From the NCBI GenBank assembly GCA_019418235.1, contig DYCH01000064.1, forward strand, positions 16,634 to 27,242: a DNA stretch of 10,609 bases, in the 5' to 3' direction. Below are positions 1 through 7,084 of the stretch, in pieces; position 1 is the first letter of the stretch; the number at the start of each line of letters is the position of its first letter. Position numbers and translations under genes: made by a program. Origin of the DNA: Sutterella sp. (GTDB lineage Bacteria > Pseudomonadota > Gammaproteobacteria > Burkholderiales > Burkholderiaceae_F). The notes beneath the pieces were generated by a model. It was not told the origin of the DNA and made no database searches. It saw only the letters and a program-made list of their open reading frames with translations.

Positions 1-40
1 TGTTTTCACATATCGGGACTTTTTTAGACCAACTCCGTAA

Positions 41-991
41 TTAATTTGAATCGCACTTTAACTGATTAAAGAATCTCAATGAAACAGATATTCCAATTAA
101 TAAAAGAGCAAACCCCCAACAGAGCGTTAAAGTTGGCCATTCCATTCGCCAGATTTGACCATAAACAACAGAGAAAATGGTTTCAAACACTAATAATTGT
201 CCAACTAAAGCTGTTGGCAATTTTGCGCTGCACGCATTCCAAAGAGTTGCGGCTAACCAAGCACAGCATACCCCAGCTAAAAGCATGAAGAACACGTATC
301 TCCACGGAGTAACACCCAATAAAGACGGCATTGAGTCGTCGAAATACCACACTGCAATATATAAAAGAGTCGACACTGGCAACAATACGACAGATTGAGC
401 GCAGGTCCACACCGCAGGGCTAACTTTAGGGTGAGCCAACAACCAATCAGCATTTCGAATCGGATACCATGTCCACATGGCTGTTGAAATTAAGCCACAT
501 GCTAATCCGAAGAAAAATGAACCAGAAGAAGTTTCGCCTTGTCTAAGAAATACTTCTAATTCCGTTGCATTAATAGCAATAAAACCAATCACGATGCAAA
601 GTAATGGCCATGAAAGTTTTTTCAGAGATACGTAAGGCTTTCCCATACGTCTATCTCGTTCATTCGAAATTAATGCTACTAACACAGGGACAGCGCCAAA
701 ACATATCCCCGCAACAGCTACCCCGGCAAAGGAGACCGACAACATAACAAACCAAGGTTGAATAAGATTACCTATCAACGTCAATTTTGTAGCGAATCGC
801 CAATCTTTTTGAGACAGTACCCGAAACTGTGAAAATAAACCTATCACAATCCCAACGGATACGGCTCCCATTACGAAAGCTCTGCCAATAGCTAAATACA
901 ATGAGTCATATTGTGGCAAGAAAAGTGGCATTAAATAGACTATGCCCCAAAGTGCACAAGCACTTAGACCATACAAAACTCCAACCAACAT
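41..991 (-). CDS. EamA-domain (DMT superfamily) transporter, left cassette
   Basis: A hydrophobic protein of 316 residues with about ten predicted membrane helices in two repeated halves, the layout of EamA/RhaT-type inner-membrane drug/metabolite transporters. The first helix is near residues 2-22 (LYGLSACALWGIVYLMPLFL) and the last near 285-305. An in-frame ATG exists 45 bp further out (1036). I chose the ATG at 989-991 because a strong Shine-Dalgarno (GGAGGAGG on the minus strand, 1005-998) sits six bases before it and the membrane domain starts at once. It is transcribed divergently from the lyase at 1200 and shares a 208-bp control region with it, so it probably moves that enzyme's substrate or product. 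Direction and substrate cannot be read from sequence; many family members export amino acids or metabolites. The family call is firm, the role is inference. Confidence 0.85.
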   Translation of the reverse strand: MLVGVLYGLSACALWGIVYLMPLFLPQYDSLYLAIGRAFVMGAVSVGIVIGLFSQFRVLSQKDWRFATKLTLIGNLIQPWFVMLSVSFAGVAVAGICFGAVPVLVALISNERDRRMGKPYVSLKKLSWPLLCIVIGFIAINATELEVFLRQGETSSGSFFFGLACGLISTAMWTWYPIRNADWLLAHPKVSPAVWTCAQSVVLLPVSTLLYIAVWYFDDSMPSLLGVTPWRYVFFMLLAGVCCAWLAATLWNACSAKLPTALVGQLLVFETIFSVVYGQIWRMEWPTLTLCWGFALLLIGISVSLRFFNQLKCDSN

Positions 992-994
992 TGC

Positions 995-1065
995 GTGCCT
1001 CCTCCACAAATTAAGCACAGAAGATTGAATGTACAAATCTACGAAAAAACGAAAAAGGAGGGCAC
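995..1065 (-). promoter_or_regulatory. Possible leader pairing that masks the transporter's ribosome binding site
   Basis: Read on the minus strand, the element GTGCCCTCC (1065-1057) is complementary to the Shine-Dalgarno segment GGAGGAGGCAC (1005-995) just before the transporter start, with a one- or two-base bulge. If transcription begins beyond 1065, the leader could fold back and cover the ribosome binding site. The intervening stretch is A/U-rich, including a run of six U. This is visible complementarity only; there is no evidence that it is used. Confidence 0.25.
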
Positions 1066-1120
1066 TCTATTAAACGAATTAATCATGTAACAAAAGAAAT
1101 AGTTATACCGATAGGAGATA

Positions 1121-1152
1121 TTGACTTTTCAATCACATAATGTTTTTAGAAT
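1121..1152 (+). promoter_or_regulatory. Weak candidate promoter for the first ASL-like lyase
   Basis: A TTGACT -35-like hexamer (1121-1126) is followed by a TAGAAT -10-like hexamer (1147-1152). The 20-bp spacing is longer than the usual 16-18, which would suit a promoter needing an activator such as a LysR protein. An imperfectly spaced inverted pair TTAGA-N6-TCTAA (1146-1161) overlaps its downstream end. The assignment is tentative. Confidence 0.25.
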
Positions 1153-1156
1153 TAAA

Positions 1157-1177
1157 TCTAATATCTTCGATATTAGA
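1157..1177 (+). promoter_or_regulatory. 21-bp perfect palindrome, probable operator upstream of the first lyase
   Basis: TCTAATATC-TTC-GATATTAGA is a perfect 9-bp inverted repeat around a 3-bp centre, ending 22 bp before the ATG at 1200. It overlaps another dyad (TTAGA at 1146-1150 with TCTAA at 1157-1161), so three alternating half-sites lie in 32 bp, as expected for a dimeric or tetrameric regulator such as LysR proteins. The nearby LysR gene at 2798 is the obvious candidate. A short AU-rich RNA hairpin in the leader is the alternative. One half-site (TCTAATATC) recurs at 10401-10409. Confidence 0.5.
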
Positions 1178-1199
1178 ACTCGTATTTTAGGAGGACATC

Positions 1200-2714
1200 A
1201 TGCTTAATATTGAAAACCGTCGCGGAAAAATCAAAGAACCTCCTTCAGAAGAGGTTGTTCGTTGGATTATTCAGCCTGGTATTAACGCAGATATTGATCA
1301 TGCCTATCAATGCTACTTAGACATCAACAAAGCCCATGTTTTAATGCTTGCTAAACAAGGCATCATTGCTGATGATGTTGCCAATTCCATTTTAAAAGTA
1401 ACCGATGAGATGGCAAAAATGGGCAAGCAGCCCACTTTCCCAATTGATCCGAGCAAAGAAGACACATACTTCAATCTTGAACACTATTTAATTGAACGTA
1501 CAGGTTTGGATATTGGTGGTCAACAACACACGGCCCGCTCTCGTAACGACCTTTTGGCAACCGTTACTCGCTTATACACTCGAGACTTTTATTTAGATAT
1601 TTGTGATCTGTTCAACAAGATGAGAGAAGCGGTACTTCAAGTCGCTAAAAATAATACAGATGCCGTGATGTCTGGGTACACTCACTTGCAACCCTCAGAA
1701 CCGATCACCTTCGCTCATTATTGTTCCGCAATTCTATCTGCATTGGAACGAGACTATCGACGTATCAGTGCGGTTTACCAATCATTGAATCTTTGCCCTT
1801 TAGGCGGTGGCTCAATGGGTTCAACGACATTTGATATTGATCGGGATATGACTGCGCAATTACTCGGTTTTGATGAACCCCTTGATAACTCGATTGATTG
1901 TGTTGCCAGTCGTGATTATGCAAGCGAATTGCTTGCCGCACTATCCTTAGCTTGCAATACATTTAGTCGCTTCTGCTTTGACCTCTATATTTGGGCAACA
2001 CCCGATTATGGTTATGTAGAAGTTGCAGACTCGGAAGCCGTCTGTTCTTCCATCATGCCCCAAAAGAAAAATCCATGGACGCTGGAACACGTCAAAGGGA
2101 AATGTGCTCATATTGAAGGTTTCTTCATTTCTTGCATTAATGCTATGAAGAATACCCCATATACGCACAACCAAGACGTTAACGGCGAAGGGACTTATTT
2201 CTTGTGGACTGCCCTGGTTGAAACGAAAGCCTGTCTAGAGCTTCTTACTAAGACGGTTGAAGGGATCACTTTGCATAAAGATAAGATGGTCAAAACAGCT
2301 AGAGGCAACTTCTGTACGGTAACAGAATTAGCCAATTATTTAGTTCGCCATGATCACATCTCCTTTAGAGCTGCCCATGAAATCGTCGCACTCGTTGTTG
2401 ACTACATGATTACTCACGATAAAAAAGCAAATGAGATTGGAACTGACGTTGTAAATGACATTTTCTATCAACTTTTTGGTAAGAAAACGTGTATGACGGA
2501 TGACGACATTCAAAGAGCTCTGGATCCTGTTCTTAACGCACAATCTAAAACCGTTAAGGGCGGTACTGCTGAGAAAGAAGTCTTACGTCAATTAGCTCGA
2601 CGTCAACAACATTTAGAGCAAGACCAACAAGAAAATAGTCAACGACGTGCTCATTTGTGTAACGCTAAAGAAACACTTGAAAAGGCCGTTCAAGATAGAA
2701 TTTTTAACGGTTAA
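1200..2714 (+). CDS. Argininosuccinate-lyase-like protein, paralogue 1 (substrate probably not argininosuccinate)
   Basis: A 504-residue cytoplasmic member of the fumarase/aspartase superfamily, closest to argininosuccinate lyase. These enzymes remove a proton and release fumarate from an N-substituted aspartate. All three catalytic regions are present: HTARSRND at 110-117, GYTHLQ at 159-164 (catalytic T161/H162) and CSSIMPQKKNP at 282-292 (catalytic serine S283, K289, N291), with Cys replacing the usual first Gly. Homotetramers are normal in the family. Two things depart from true argininosuccinate lyase. The loop that normally reads Y-N-K-D-x-Q-E-D-K and holds the arginine moiety is YTHNQDVNGEG here (321-331), without the Gln and Lys in register. 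There is also an extra charged C-terminal helix from about 456 to 504, against about 457-465 residues in total for bacterial ArgH. AGGAGG (1189-1194) lies five bases before the ATG. No arginine genes are nearby. Superfamily firm, substrate unknown. Confidence 0.9.
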   Translation: MLNIENRRGKIKEPPSEEVVRWIIQPGINADIDHAYQCYLDINKAHVLMLAKQGIIADDVANSILKVTDEMAKMGKQPTFPIDPSKEDTYFNLEHYLIERTGLDIGGQQHTARSRNDLLATVTRLYTRDFYLDICDLFNKMREAVLQVAKNNTDAVMSGYTHLQPSEPITFAHYCSAILSALERDYRRISAVYQSLNLCPLGGGSMGSTTFDIDRDMTAQLLGFDEPLDNSIDCVASRDYASELLAALSLACNTFSRFCFDLYIWATPDYGYVEVADSEAVCSSIMPQKKNPWTLEHVKGKCAHIEGFFISCINAMKNTPYTHNQDVNGEGTYFLWTALVETKACLELLTKTVEGITLHKDKMVKTARGNFCTVTELANYLVRHDHISFRAAHEIVALVVDYMITHDKKANEIGTDVVNDIFYQLFGKKTCMTDDDIQRALDPVLNAQSKTVKGGTAEKEVLRQLARRQQHLEQDQQENSQRRAHLCNAKETLEKAVQDRIFNG

Positions 2715-2741
2715 ATTCTTTTGAACTTTAGTGTTTTTTCT

Positions 2742-2774
2742 CACTGACCGACATAGTTCTAGTGTCGGTCAGTG
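2742..2774. repeat. Perfect 12-bp inverted repeat between lyase 1 and the LysR gene
   Basis: CACTGACCGACA (2742-2753) and TGTCGGTCAGTG (2763-2774) form a perfect 12-bp stem with a 9-base loop. It starts 28 bp after the lyase stop and ends 23 bp before the LysR ATG. No T-run follows the stem on the plus strand (a T-run precedes it), and on the minus strand an A-run follows, so it is not a standard intrinsic terminator for either strand. It may be an autoregulatory operator of the LysR gene, a hairpin that separates expression of the two genes, or an mRNA-stabilising stem. Confidence 0.6.
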
Positions 2775-2797
2775 CATCATGGTTAAAGGAAATCTTT

Positions 2798-3781
2798 ATG
2801 CAAAACAAGTCTCAAAATTCAACATTAAATTCAATCTTCTTTAACCAAAGTGCCAAAATTTTCTATGCTGTGTGTGTCTATAGAAGTTTCACTGAGGCTG
2901 CAAAGCAACTTGGTATTACTCAGTCGGCTGTCAGTCAATGCATCGCAAACCTAGAAAAACAGCTCCAGTTCGATCTTTTTGACCGATCGGTTCGACCTTT
3001 ATGTCCAACACAAGAGGCGTTAGTTCTACGAGATCAAATTCTTCATCAAATCGGAGAATTTGCCACAACTCTTGACGCAATCCATGCAAAAAATTTTATT
3101 CAAACATCTGTCAGTGTTGGGGTAATTGAATCAATCGGACGATGTGTTGGGCCTGAGATTATTTCTGGGCTTGTCGATCAAGGACGTTATGTAGAGTTGC
3201 GCAGTGGCACATCGGATCATCTATATCAAGAATTATTGAAAGATCGGGTTGACTGCATTATTGCAACCGGTCAACTCTTTGATGCAGAAAATCTAGAAAG
3301 AGAACTTATATACACAGAACCCCATATTGTCATGATGCCAAAGGAAATCGCTTCTGCTCGTGCGAATTGGACATGGGAAAATTTAAACTTCTGCGGTCTG
3401 CCTATGGTGAGATATAGCAGTAACACAGGTTCTGGCGAACAAGGTGAAAGAATCTTACGTCACGCCAATTTAAATCTTCCAAAACGTTTTTCAGTTGATG
3501 ACAATCAGGTAGTTTTTGCTTTAGTTGCTGCTGGGATGGGATGGTGTTTAACTCAACCTATTACGGCACTTCTAGCTAAAGATCTTTTGGACAAGGTTTG
3601 TCTCATTCCAGCCCCGGCTCCTTGCACAAAACGTAAGGTCTACATTGTGTGGAAAAAAGAAACGCCTCGAATCTTCGCCGATGAATTAAAAGCAATTTGT
3701 AGGAAAGCTCTGAAAGATAAAGCTGTTCCACGAATTATCAAAATGATTCCATGGACAGAAAATTGTTTCCGGTTTGATTAA
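2798..3781 (+). CDS. LysR-type transcriptional regulator, left cassette
   Basis: A 327-residue LysR-family regulator. The N-terminal winged helix-turn-helix is clear at about 20-70: SFTEAAKQLGITQSAVSQCI, then NLEKQLQFDLFDR and the wing VRPLCPT. A LysR substrate-binding domain from about 100 to 310 would bind a small co-inducer, plausibly a lyase substrate or product. A GTG at 2762 would extend the frame by 12 residues but lies inside the inverted repeat. The ATG at 2798 is preferred because AAAGGA (2785-2790) sits seven bases before it and the HTH is then at the usual place. It lies between the two argininosuccinate-lyase-like genes on the same strand and probably controls them and the divergent transporter. 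It is clearly paralogous to the regulator at 9338; the shared segment TEPHIVMMPK / EEPSVLVMPK and the NTGSG / STGAG segment align well. Family certain, targets inferred. Confidence 0.92.
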   Translation: MQNKSQNSTLNSIFFNQSAKIFYAVCVYRSFTEAAKQLGITQSAVSQCIANLEKQLQFDLFDRSVRPLCPTQEALVLRDQILHQIGEFATTLDAIHAKNFIQTSVSVGVIESIGRCVGPEIISGLVDQGRYVELRSGTSDHLYQELLKDRVDCIIATGQLFDAENLERELIYTEPHIVMMPKEIASARANWTWENLNFCGLPMVRYSSNTGSGEQGERILRHANLNLPKRFSVDDNQVVFALVAAGMGWCLTQPITALLAKDLLDKVCLIPAPAPCTKRKVYIVWKKETPRIFADELKAICRKALKDKAVPRIIKMIPWTENCFRFD

Positions 3782-3921
3782 GTTCCAGTATTAACGAACT
3801 GAGAGACTCAATATCAAAATCATTTATATTCTCCGCAGGTCTTTCCATATTCTTGAATAATTCTCCCAACGAAGAGGCAATTTTGAGCCTTTTCATTTAG
3901 AAGTTCTTTAGGAGAAATTTC

Positions 3922-5427
3922 ATGGCTGAAAAGATTCACCGCGGTAAGATCAAAACGGCACCGGATCCGTTGGTTGTAAAGTATTTGATTGAACCTGGTA
4001 TTCGCAACGATATCAAATATCGTTTCCAAGCTTTTTTAGATTGCAACAAAGCCCACGTTTTAATGCTTGCTAAGCAAGGGATCGTTCAAAAAGAAGTTGC
4101 TCAGGCTATCTTGAAGTGCAATGCCGAAATGGCAGCCATGGGTGATGCCCCCACATTTGCTGTAGACCCTGGTCGTGAAGATTTTTATTTCAATCTTGAA
4201 GCCCATTTAATTGAAAACGTTGGTATTGAAATCGGCGGACAACAACACACCGCCCGTTCTCGCAATGACCTTTACGCTACTTGTGCGCGTTTGGCTGTTC
4301 GTCAAGCTTATTTTGACATTTGTCATGTATATAACCGCATGCGCCAAGCAATCATTGATGTTGCAGAAGCTAATAAAGATGCTGTCTTTGCTGGTTACAC
4401 TCATATGCAACCCTCTGAACCCATCACATTTGCTCACTACTGCTCTGCGATCCTCAATGCCATGGAGCGTGACTATCGTCGTATCGCTCATGTTTTTGAA
4501 GGTTTGAATGTTTGCCCGTTGGGTGGTGGCTCCATGGGTTCAACCACCTGGGATATCGACCGCAATTACACTGCCGTACTTTTAGGTTTTGATAAACCCA
4601 TTGATAACTCCATCGACTGTGTTGCCTCTCGAGATTTCGCAACGGATATTCTTGCAACACTCTCAATTTCAGCCAACACTATCAGTCGTTTCTGCCAAGA
4701 CCTCTATGTTTGGGCAACGCCTGATTACGGTTATGTAGAAGTATCTGATAGTTGCGCTGTCTGCTCTTCTATCATGCCGCAAAAGAAGAATCCTTGGGTT
4801 CTTGAACACATTAAAGCCAAAGCCGCTCACATTGAAGGTTGCTTTATCAGCTCTTTGAATGTGATGAAGAACGTCATTTACTCACACTGCGAAGATATGT
4901 GCGGTGAGTCTGCTAACTATCTCTTCCCTGGCATTGAAGAAATGAAGGTTATGTGTGAATTGATGGAAGTTAGCATTAAAGGCATCACGGTTAAGAAAGA
5001 TCGCATGCTTGAGACGGCTCGAGGCAATTTCTGCACGGTAACTGAATTAGCTAATTACTTGGTTCGTCATGACAACATTAGCTTCCGTATGGCTCATGAT
5101 ATTGTCGCCGATGTTGTTGCATATATGATTGAACATAACAAGAAGGCTGATGAAATTGGTACTGATGTCGTTAATCCGATTTTCATGAAGCTTTTTGGTC
5201 GTACAACAACGATGACTGATGAAGAGGTTCGTGCTGCTTTAGACCCAGTGAAAATCGCTTATGCCAAGAAGTGTATTGGCGGTACGGCCCCTGAAGAAGT
5301 TTCTCGTCAATTAGCTCAACGTCAGGCTGATCTTAATCGAGATGAGATGGAATTAGCTAATCGTGAAAATACGGTTGCTGAAGCCAAGCGCACTCTTGAA
5401 AAAACGGTTGCTGATTTTATTGCCTAG
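3922..5427 (+). CDS. Argininosuccinate-lyase-like protein, paralogue 2 (substrate probably not argininosuccinate)
   Basis: A 501-residue paralogue of the lyase at 1200, alignable end to end with almost no gaps and roughly 60% identical by eye. All catalytic regions are intact: HTARSRND at 109-116, GYTHMQ at 158-163 (T160/H161) and CSSIMPQKKNP at 281-291 (catalytic serine S282). The arginine-binding loop differs both from true argininosuccinate lyase and from paralogue 1: YSHCEDMCGES (320-330), with no Gln or Lys in the canonical places. This suggests the two paralogues have different substrates or form mixed tetramers. The C-terminal extension from about 455 is again rich in Glu, Arg and Gln and probably helical or coiled-coil. 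AGGAGA (3910-3915) lies six bases before the ATG. It follows the LysR gene by 140 bp, a gap with no clear promoter, and ends at a strong terminator. It would release fumarate if it keeps family chemistry; the exact reaction is unknown. Confidence 0.9.
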   Translation: MAEKIHRGKIKTAPDPLVVKYLIEPGIRNDIKYRFQAFLDCNKAHVLMLAKQGIVQKEVAQAILKCNAEMAAMGDAPTFAVDPGREDFYFNLEAHLIENVGIEIGGQQHTARSRNDLYATCARLAVRQAYFDICHVYNRMRQAIIDVAEANKDAVFAGYTHMQPSEPITFAHYCSAILNAMERDYRRIAHVFEGLNVCPLGGGSMGSTTWDIDRNYTAVLLGFDKPIDNSIDCVASRDFATDILATLSISANTISRFCQDLYVWATPDYGYVEVSDSCAVCSSIMPQKKNPWVLEHIKAKAAHIEGCFISSLNVMKNVIYSHCEDMCGESANYLFPGIEEMKVMCELMEVSIKGITVKKDRMLETARGNFCTVTELANYLVRHDNISFRMAHDIVADVVAYMIEHNKKADEIGTDVVNPIFMKLFGRTTTMTDEEVRAALDPVKIAYAKKCIGGTAPEEVSRQLAQRQADLNRDEMELANRENTVAEAKRTLEKTVADFIA

Positions 5428-5453
5428 TTAATTTAAACATTCAGCAAGGAGTT

Positions 5454-5484
5454 AGCCCTGTCATTTTTTTGACAGGGCTTTTTT
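5454..5484 (+). terminator. Intrinsic terminator after the left cassette
   Basis: AGCCCTGTCA (5454-5463) and TGACAGGGCT (5470-5479) form a perfect 10-bp, GC-rich stem with a six-T loop, followed directly by a T-run (5479-5484). It begins 27 bp after the stop of the second argininosuccinate-lyase-like gene and divides the two cassettes, so the genes from 5608 onward need their own promoter. Confidence 0.95.
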
Positions 5485-5518
5485 ATGATTAGAGAAAGAT
5501 TATTCCTATAAAAAATAC

Positions 5519-5546
5519 TTTACATGACAAATACTTATAGTACTAA
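5519..5546 (+). promoter_or_regulatory. Candidate promoter of the right-cassette operon
   Basis: TTTACA (5519-5524) and TACTAA (5541-5546) resemble sigma-70 -35 and -10 hexamers with 16-bp spacing, about 60 bp before the ATG at 5608. A small dyad TACT-TAT-AGTA (5532-5542) overlaps the -10 and could be part of a LysR site. Just downstream, AAATCTAG (5548-5555) resembles AAATCTAA in the left control region (1154-1161). Some promoter is expected here because a strong terminator lies just upstream. Confidence 0.4.
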
Positions 5547-5607
5547 CAAATCTAGCATTACAAATGAATAATCTCACTAAGTCTACGTAATTCAATGAGG
5601 TTTACTT

Positions 5608-7062
5608 ATGAGAACAGAACAAGATTCTTTAGGTCAAATGACGTTGCCCGATGATGTCTACTACGGTATTCAAACGGTTCGTTGTATGAATAACCACAAT
5701 GTAACGGACAGAACTTTCAATGAATTACCTGAAGTTACTCGAGCCTTGGCTGAAATTAAAAAAGCTTGTGCCATTACCAATGAACAAATTGGTGCTTTAG
5801 AAAAAATCAAAGCAAAAGCAATTATTCAAGCTTGTGATGAGATTATTTCTGGAAAAATCAAAAATCAATTTCCAATCAATATTTGGCGCTCTCATGGCAC
5901 GGGAGCAAACATGAATATGAATGAAGTAATTGCTAATCGTGCCAATGAAATCCTAACCGGCCATAAAGGATACGACAGTATTCATCCGAATACTCACGTC
6001 AACATGTGCCAGTCTTCCAATGATGTTTATCCCACTGTTCAATCAATTGTTCTTTACCGACTGATTGGACAAGCTCTCGAAAGTGTCAAAATTCTGGAAC
6101 AAGAGTTAGGTAAGAAAGCGCTGGAATATAAAACAATTGTTCGCTTGGGAAGAACATGTCTTCAAGATGCCGTCCCTAATACCTTCGGACAAGTCTTTGG
6201 TGGATGGCAACATTTAATCCATCGCAATCGGGTCAAACTTCAGTCCTATCAAACTGACTTTCAATCTGTCGTTCTGGGATCAACGGTTTTAGGAACAGGT
6301 ATGGGTCAAATGCCTGGGTACGCAGATAACATCATGCGTAATCTTTCCGATGTAATTGGCTTCCCGGTTCACTGGCCAACATGGGATAGTGAAGTCATTG
6401 AGGACAGTGCTGCATTTGATGGCATGCAAAACTGTGATCATCATATGATTTTAGGCGGGTACTTGAAAGCATTGACTTTTGCGGTCGCAAGAATCTGTAA
6501 TGATCTCTTCATTCTATCGTCCGGCCCCAATTGCGGATTCAATGAGTTGAGTTTGCCAAAAATTTATCAACAGGACGCAGACAACCATTGGAGTGATTTT
6601 CCCTTTATACCATCGATGATGTTACAAATCGCCCAGCAATCCGTTGTTGCTGATCAAATTGCGACATTGACACTCAATGAAAATGATAGCGATGAAGCCA
6701 TCACTGATGGTGCTTGTTTTATGGCTTCAATGGAAACTTTGAATACGATTGCAGAAGGTTTTAAACAATTTGCCCTCCAGTGCATCTCTGGCATTCAAAT
6801 CAATAAAAACAAAGTTCACGAAAATGCTGAAATGTCCACATCGCTCGCCACCATGGTGAGTTCTCTCTTTGGCTACTCAGTGGGAACTCAAATTGCTCAC
6901 AAAGCTTGGAACGAAGGCATCTCATGTAAACAGGCCGCATTAGAAGATCAGTTACTCAGTCAAGAGATTGCTGATGAACTTTTTGACTTGGACAAATTAA
7001 CCAATCGTCAGTCGATGGTTGAAATGTTCAGCAAATACGGCAACTTAAGAAATATCCAATAA
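5608..7062 (+). CDS. Fumarase/aspartase-family protein lacking the catalytic serine loop (alpha subunit of a proposed hetero-oligomeric lyase)
   Basis: A 484-residue protein of class II fumarase/aspartase type, normal in length. The N-terminus follows the family (DSLGQMTLPDDVYYGIQT). The substrate-binding regions are kept: SHGTGANMNMNEV at 95-107, HVNMCQSSND at 130-139 and GRTCLQDAVP at 181-190, with Cys at the position of fumarase His188 (E. coli aspartase has Gln there). The third region is lost. After SSGPNCGFNELSLPK, the slot for GSSxMPxKxNP is occupied without an obvious gap by QDADNHWSDFP (322-332), placing D323, S329 and F331 where the catalytic Ser, Lys and Asn should be. Alone it should be inactive. 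The next gene, 22 bp on, carries exactly the missing loop, so I infer the two form one enzyme. TGAGG (5596-5600) lies seven bases before the ATG. The frame is open throughout. A non-catalytic regulatory paralogue is the alternative. Confidence 0.9.
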   Translation: MRTEQDSLGQMTLPDDVYYGIQTVRCMNNHNVTDRTFNELPEVTRALAEIKKACAITNEQIGALEKIKAKAIIQACDEIISGKIKNQFPINIWRSHGTGANMNMNEVIANRANEILTGHKGYDSIHPNTHVNMCQSSNDVYPTVQSIVLYRLIGQALESVKILEQELGKKALEYKTIVRLGRTCLQDAVPNTFGQVFGGWQHLIHRNRVKLQSYQTDFQSVVLGSTVLGTGMGQMPGYADNIMRNLSDVIGFPVHWPTWDSEVIEDSAAFDGMQNCDHHMILGGYLKALTFAVARICNDLFILSSGPNCGFNELSLPKIYQQDADNHWSDFPFIPSMMLQIAQQSVVADQIATLTLNENDSDEAITDGACFMASMETLNTIAEGFKQFALQCISGIQINKNKVHENAEMSTSLATMVSSLFGYSVGTQIAHKAWNEGISCKQAALEDQLLSQEIADELFDLDKLTNRQSMVEMFSKYGNLRNIQ

Positions 7063-7084
7063 ATTTAGTAAATCGGAGCATGCT

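Noticed and set aside
1765..2543. Small open frames on the minus strand inside the lyase genes (also inside 4207-4666 and 7509-7739)
   Set aside because: They lie antisense to strongly conserved coding sequence, have no ribosome binding sites of note and no recognisable protein features.
1200..2714. Calling the left lyases argH
   Set aside because: The arginine-binding loop is changed, there is a C-terminal extension, and no arginine genes are nearby. The family label is kept without the symbol.
2742..2774. Intrinsic terminator after the first lyase
   Set aside because: The stem is convincing, but no T-run follows it on the plus strand and an A-run follows on the minus strand.
3870..3905. 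Hairpin/attenuator in the leader of the second ASL-like gene (AGGC...GCCT before TTTT)
   Set aside because: The stem is only about four base pairs, too weak to support a terminator or attenuator.
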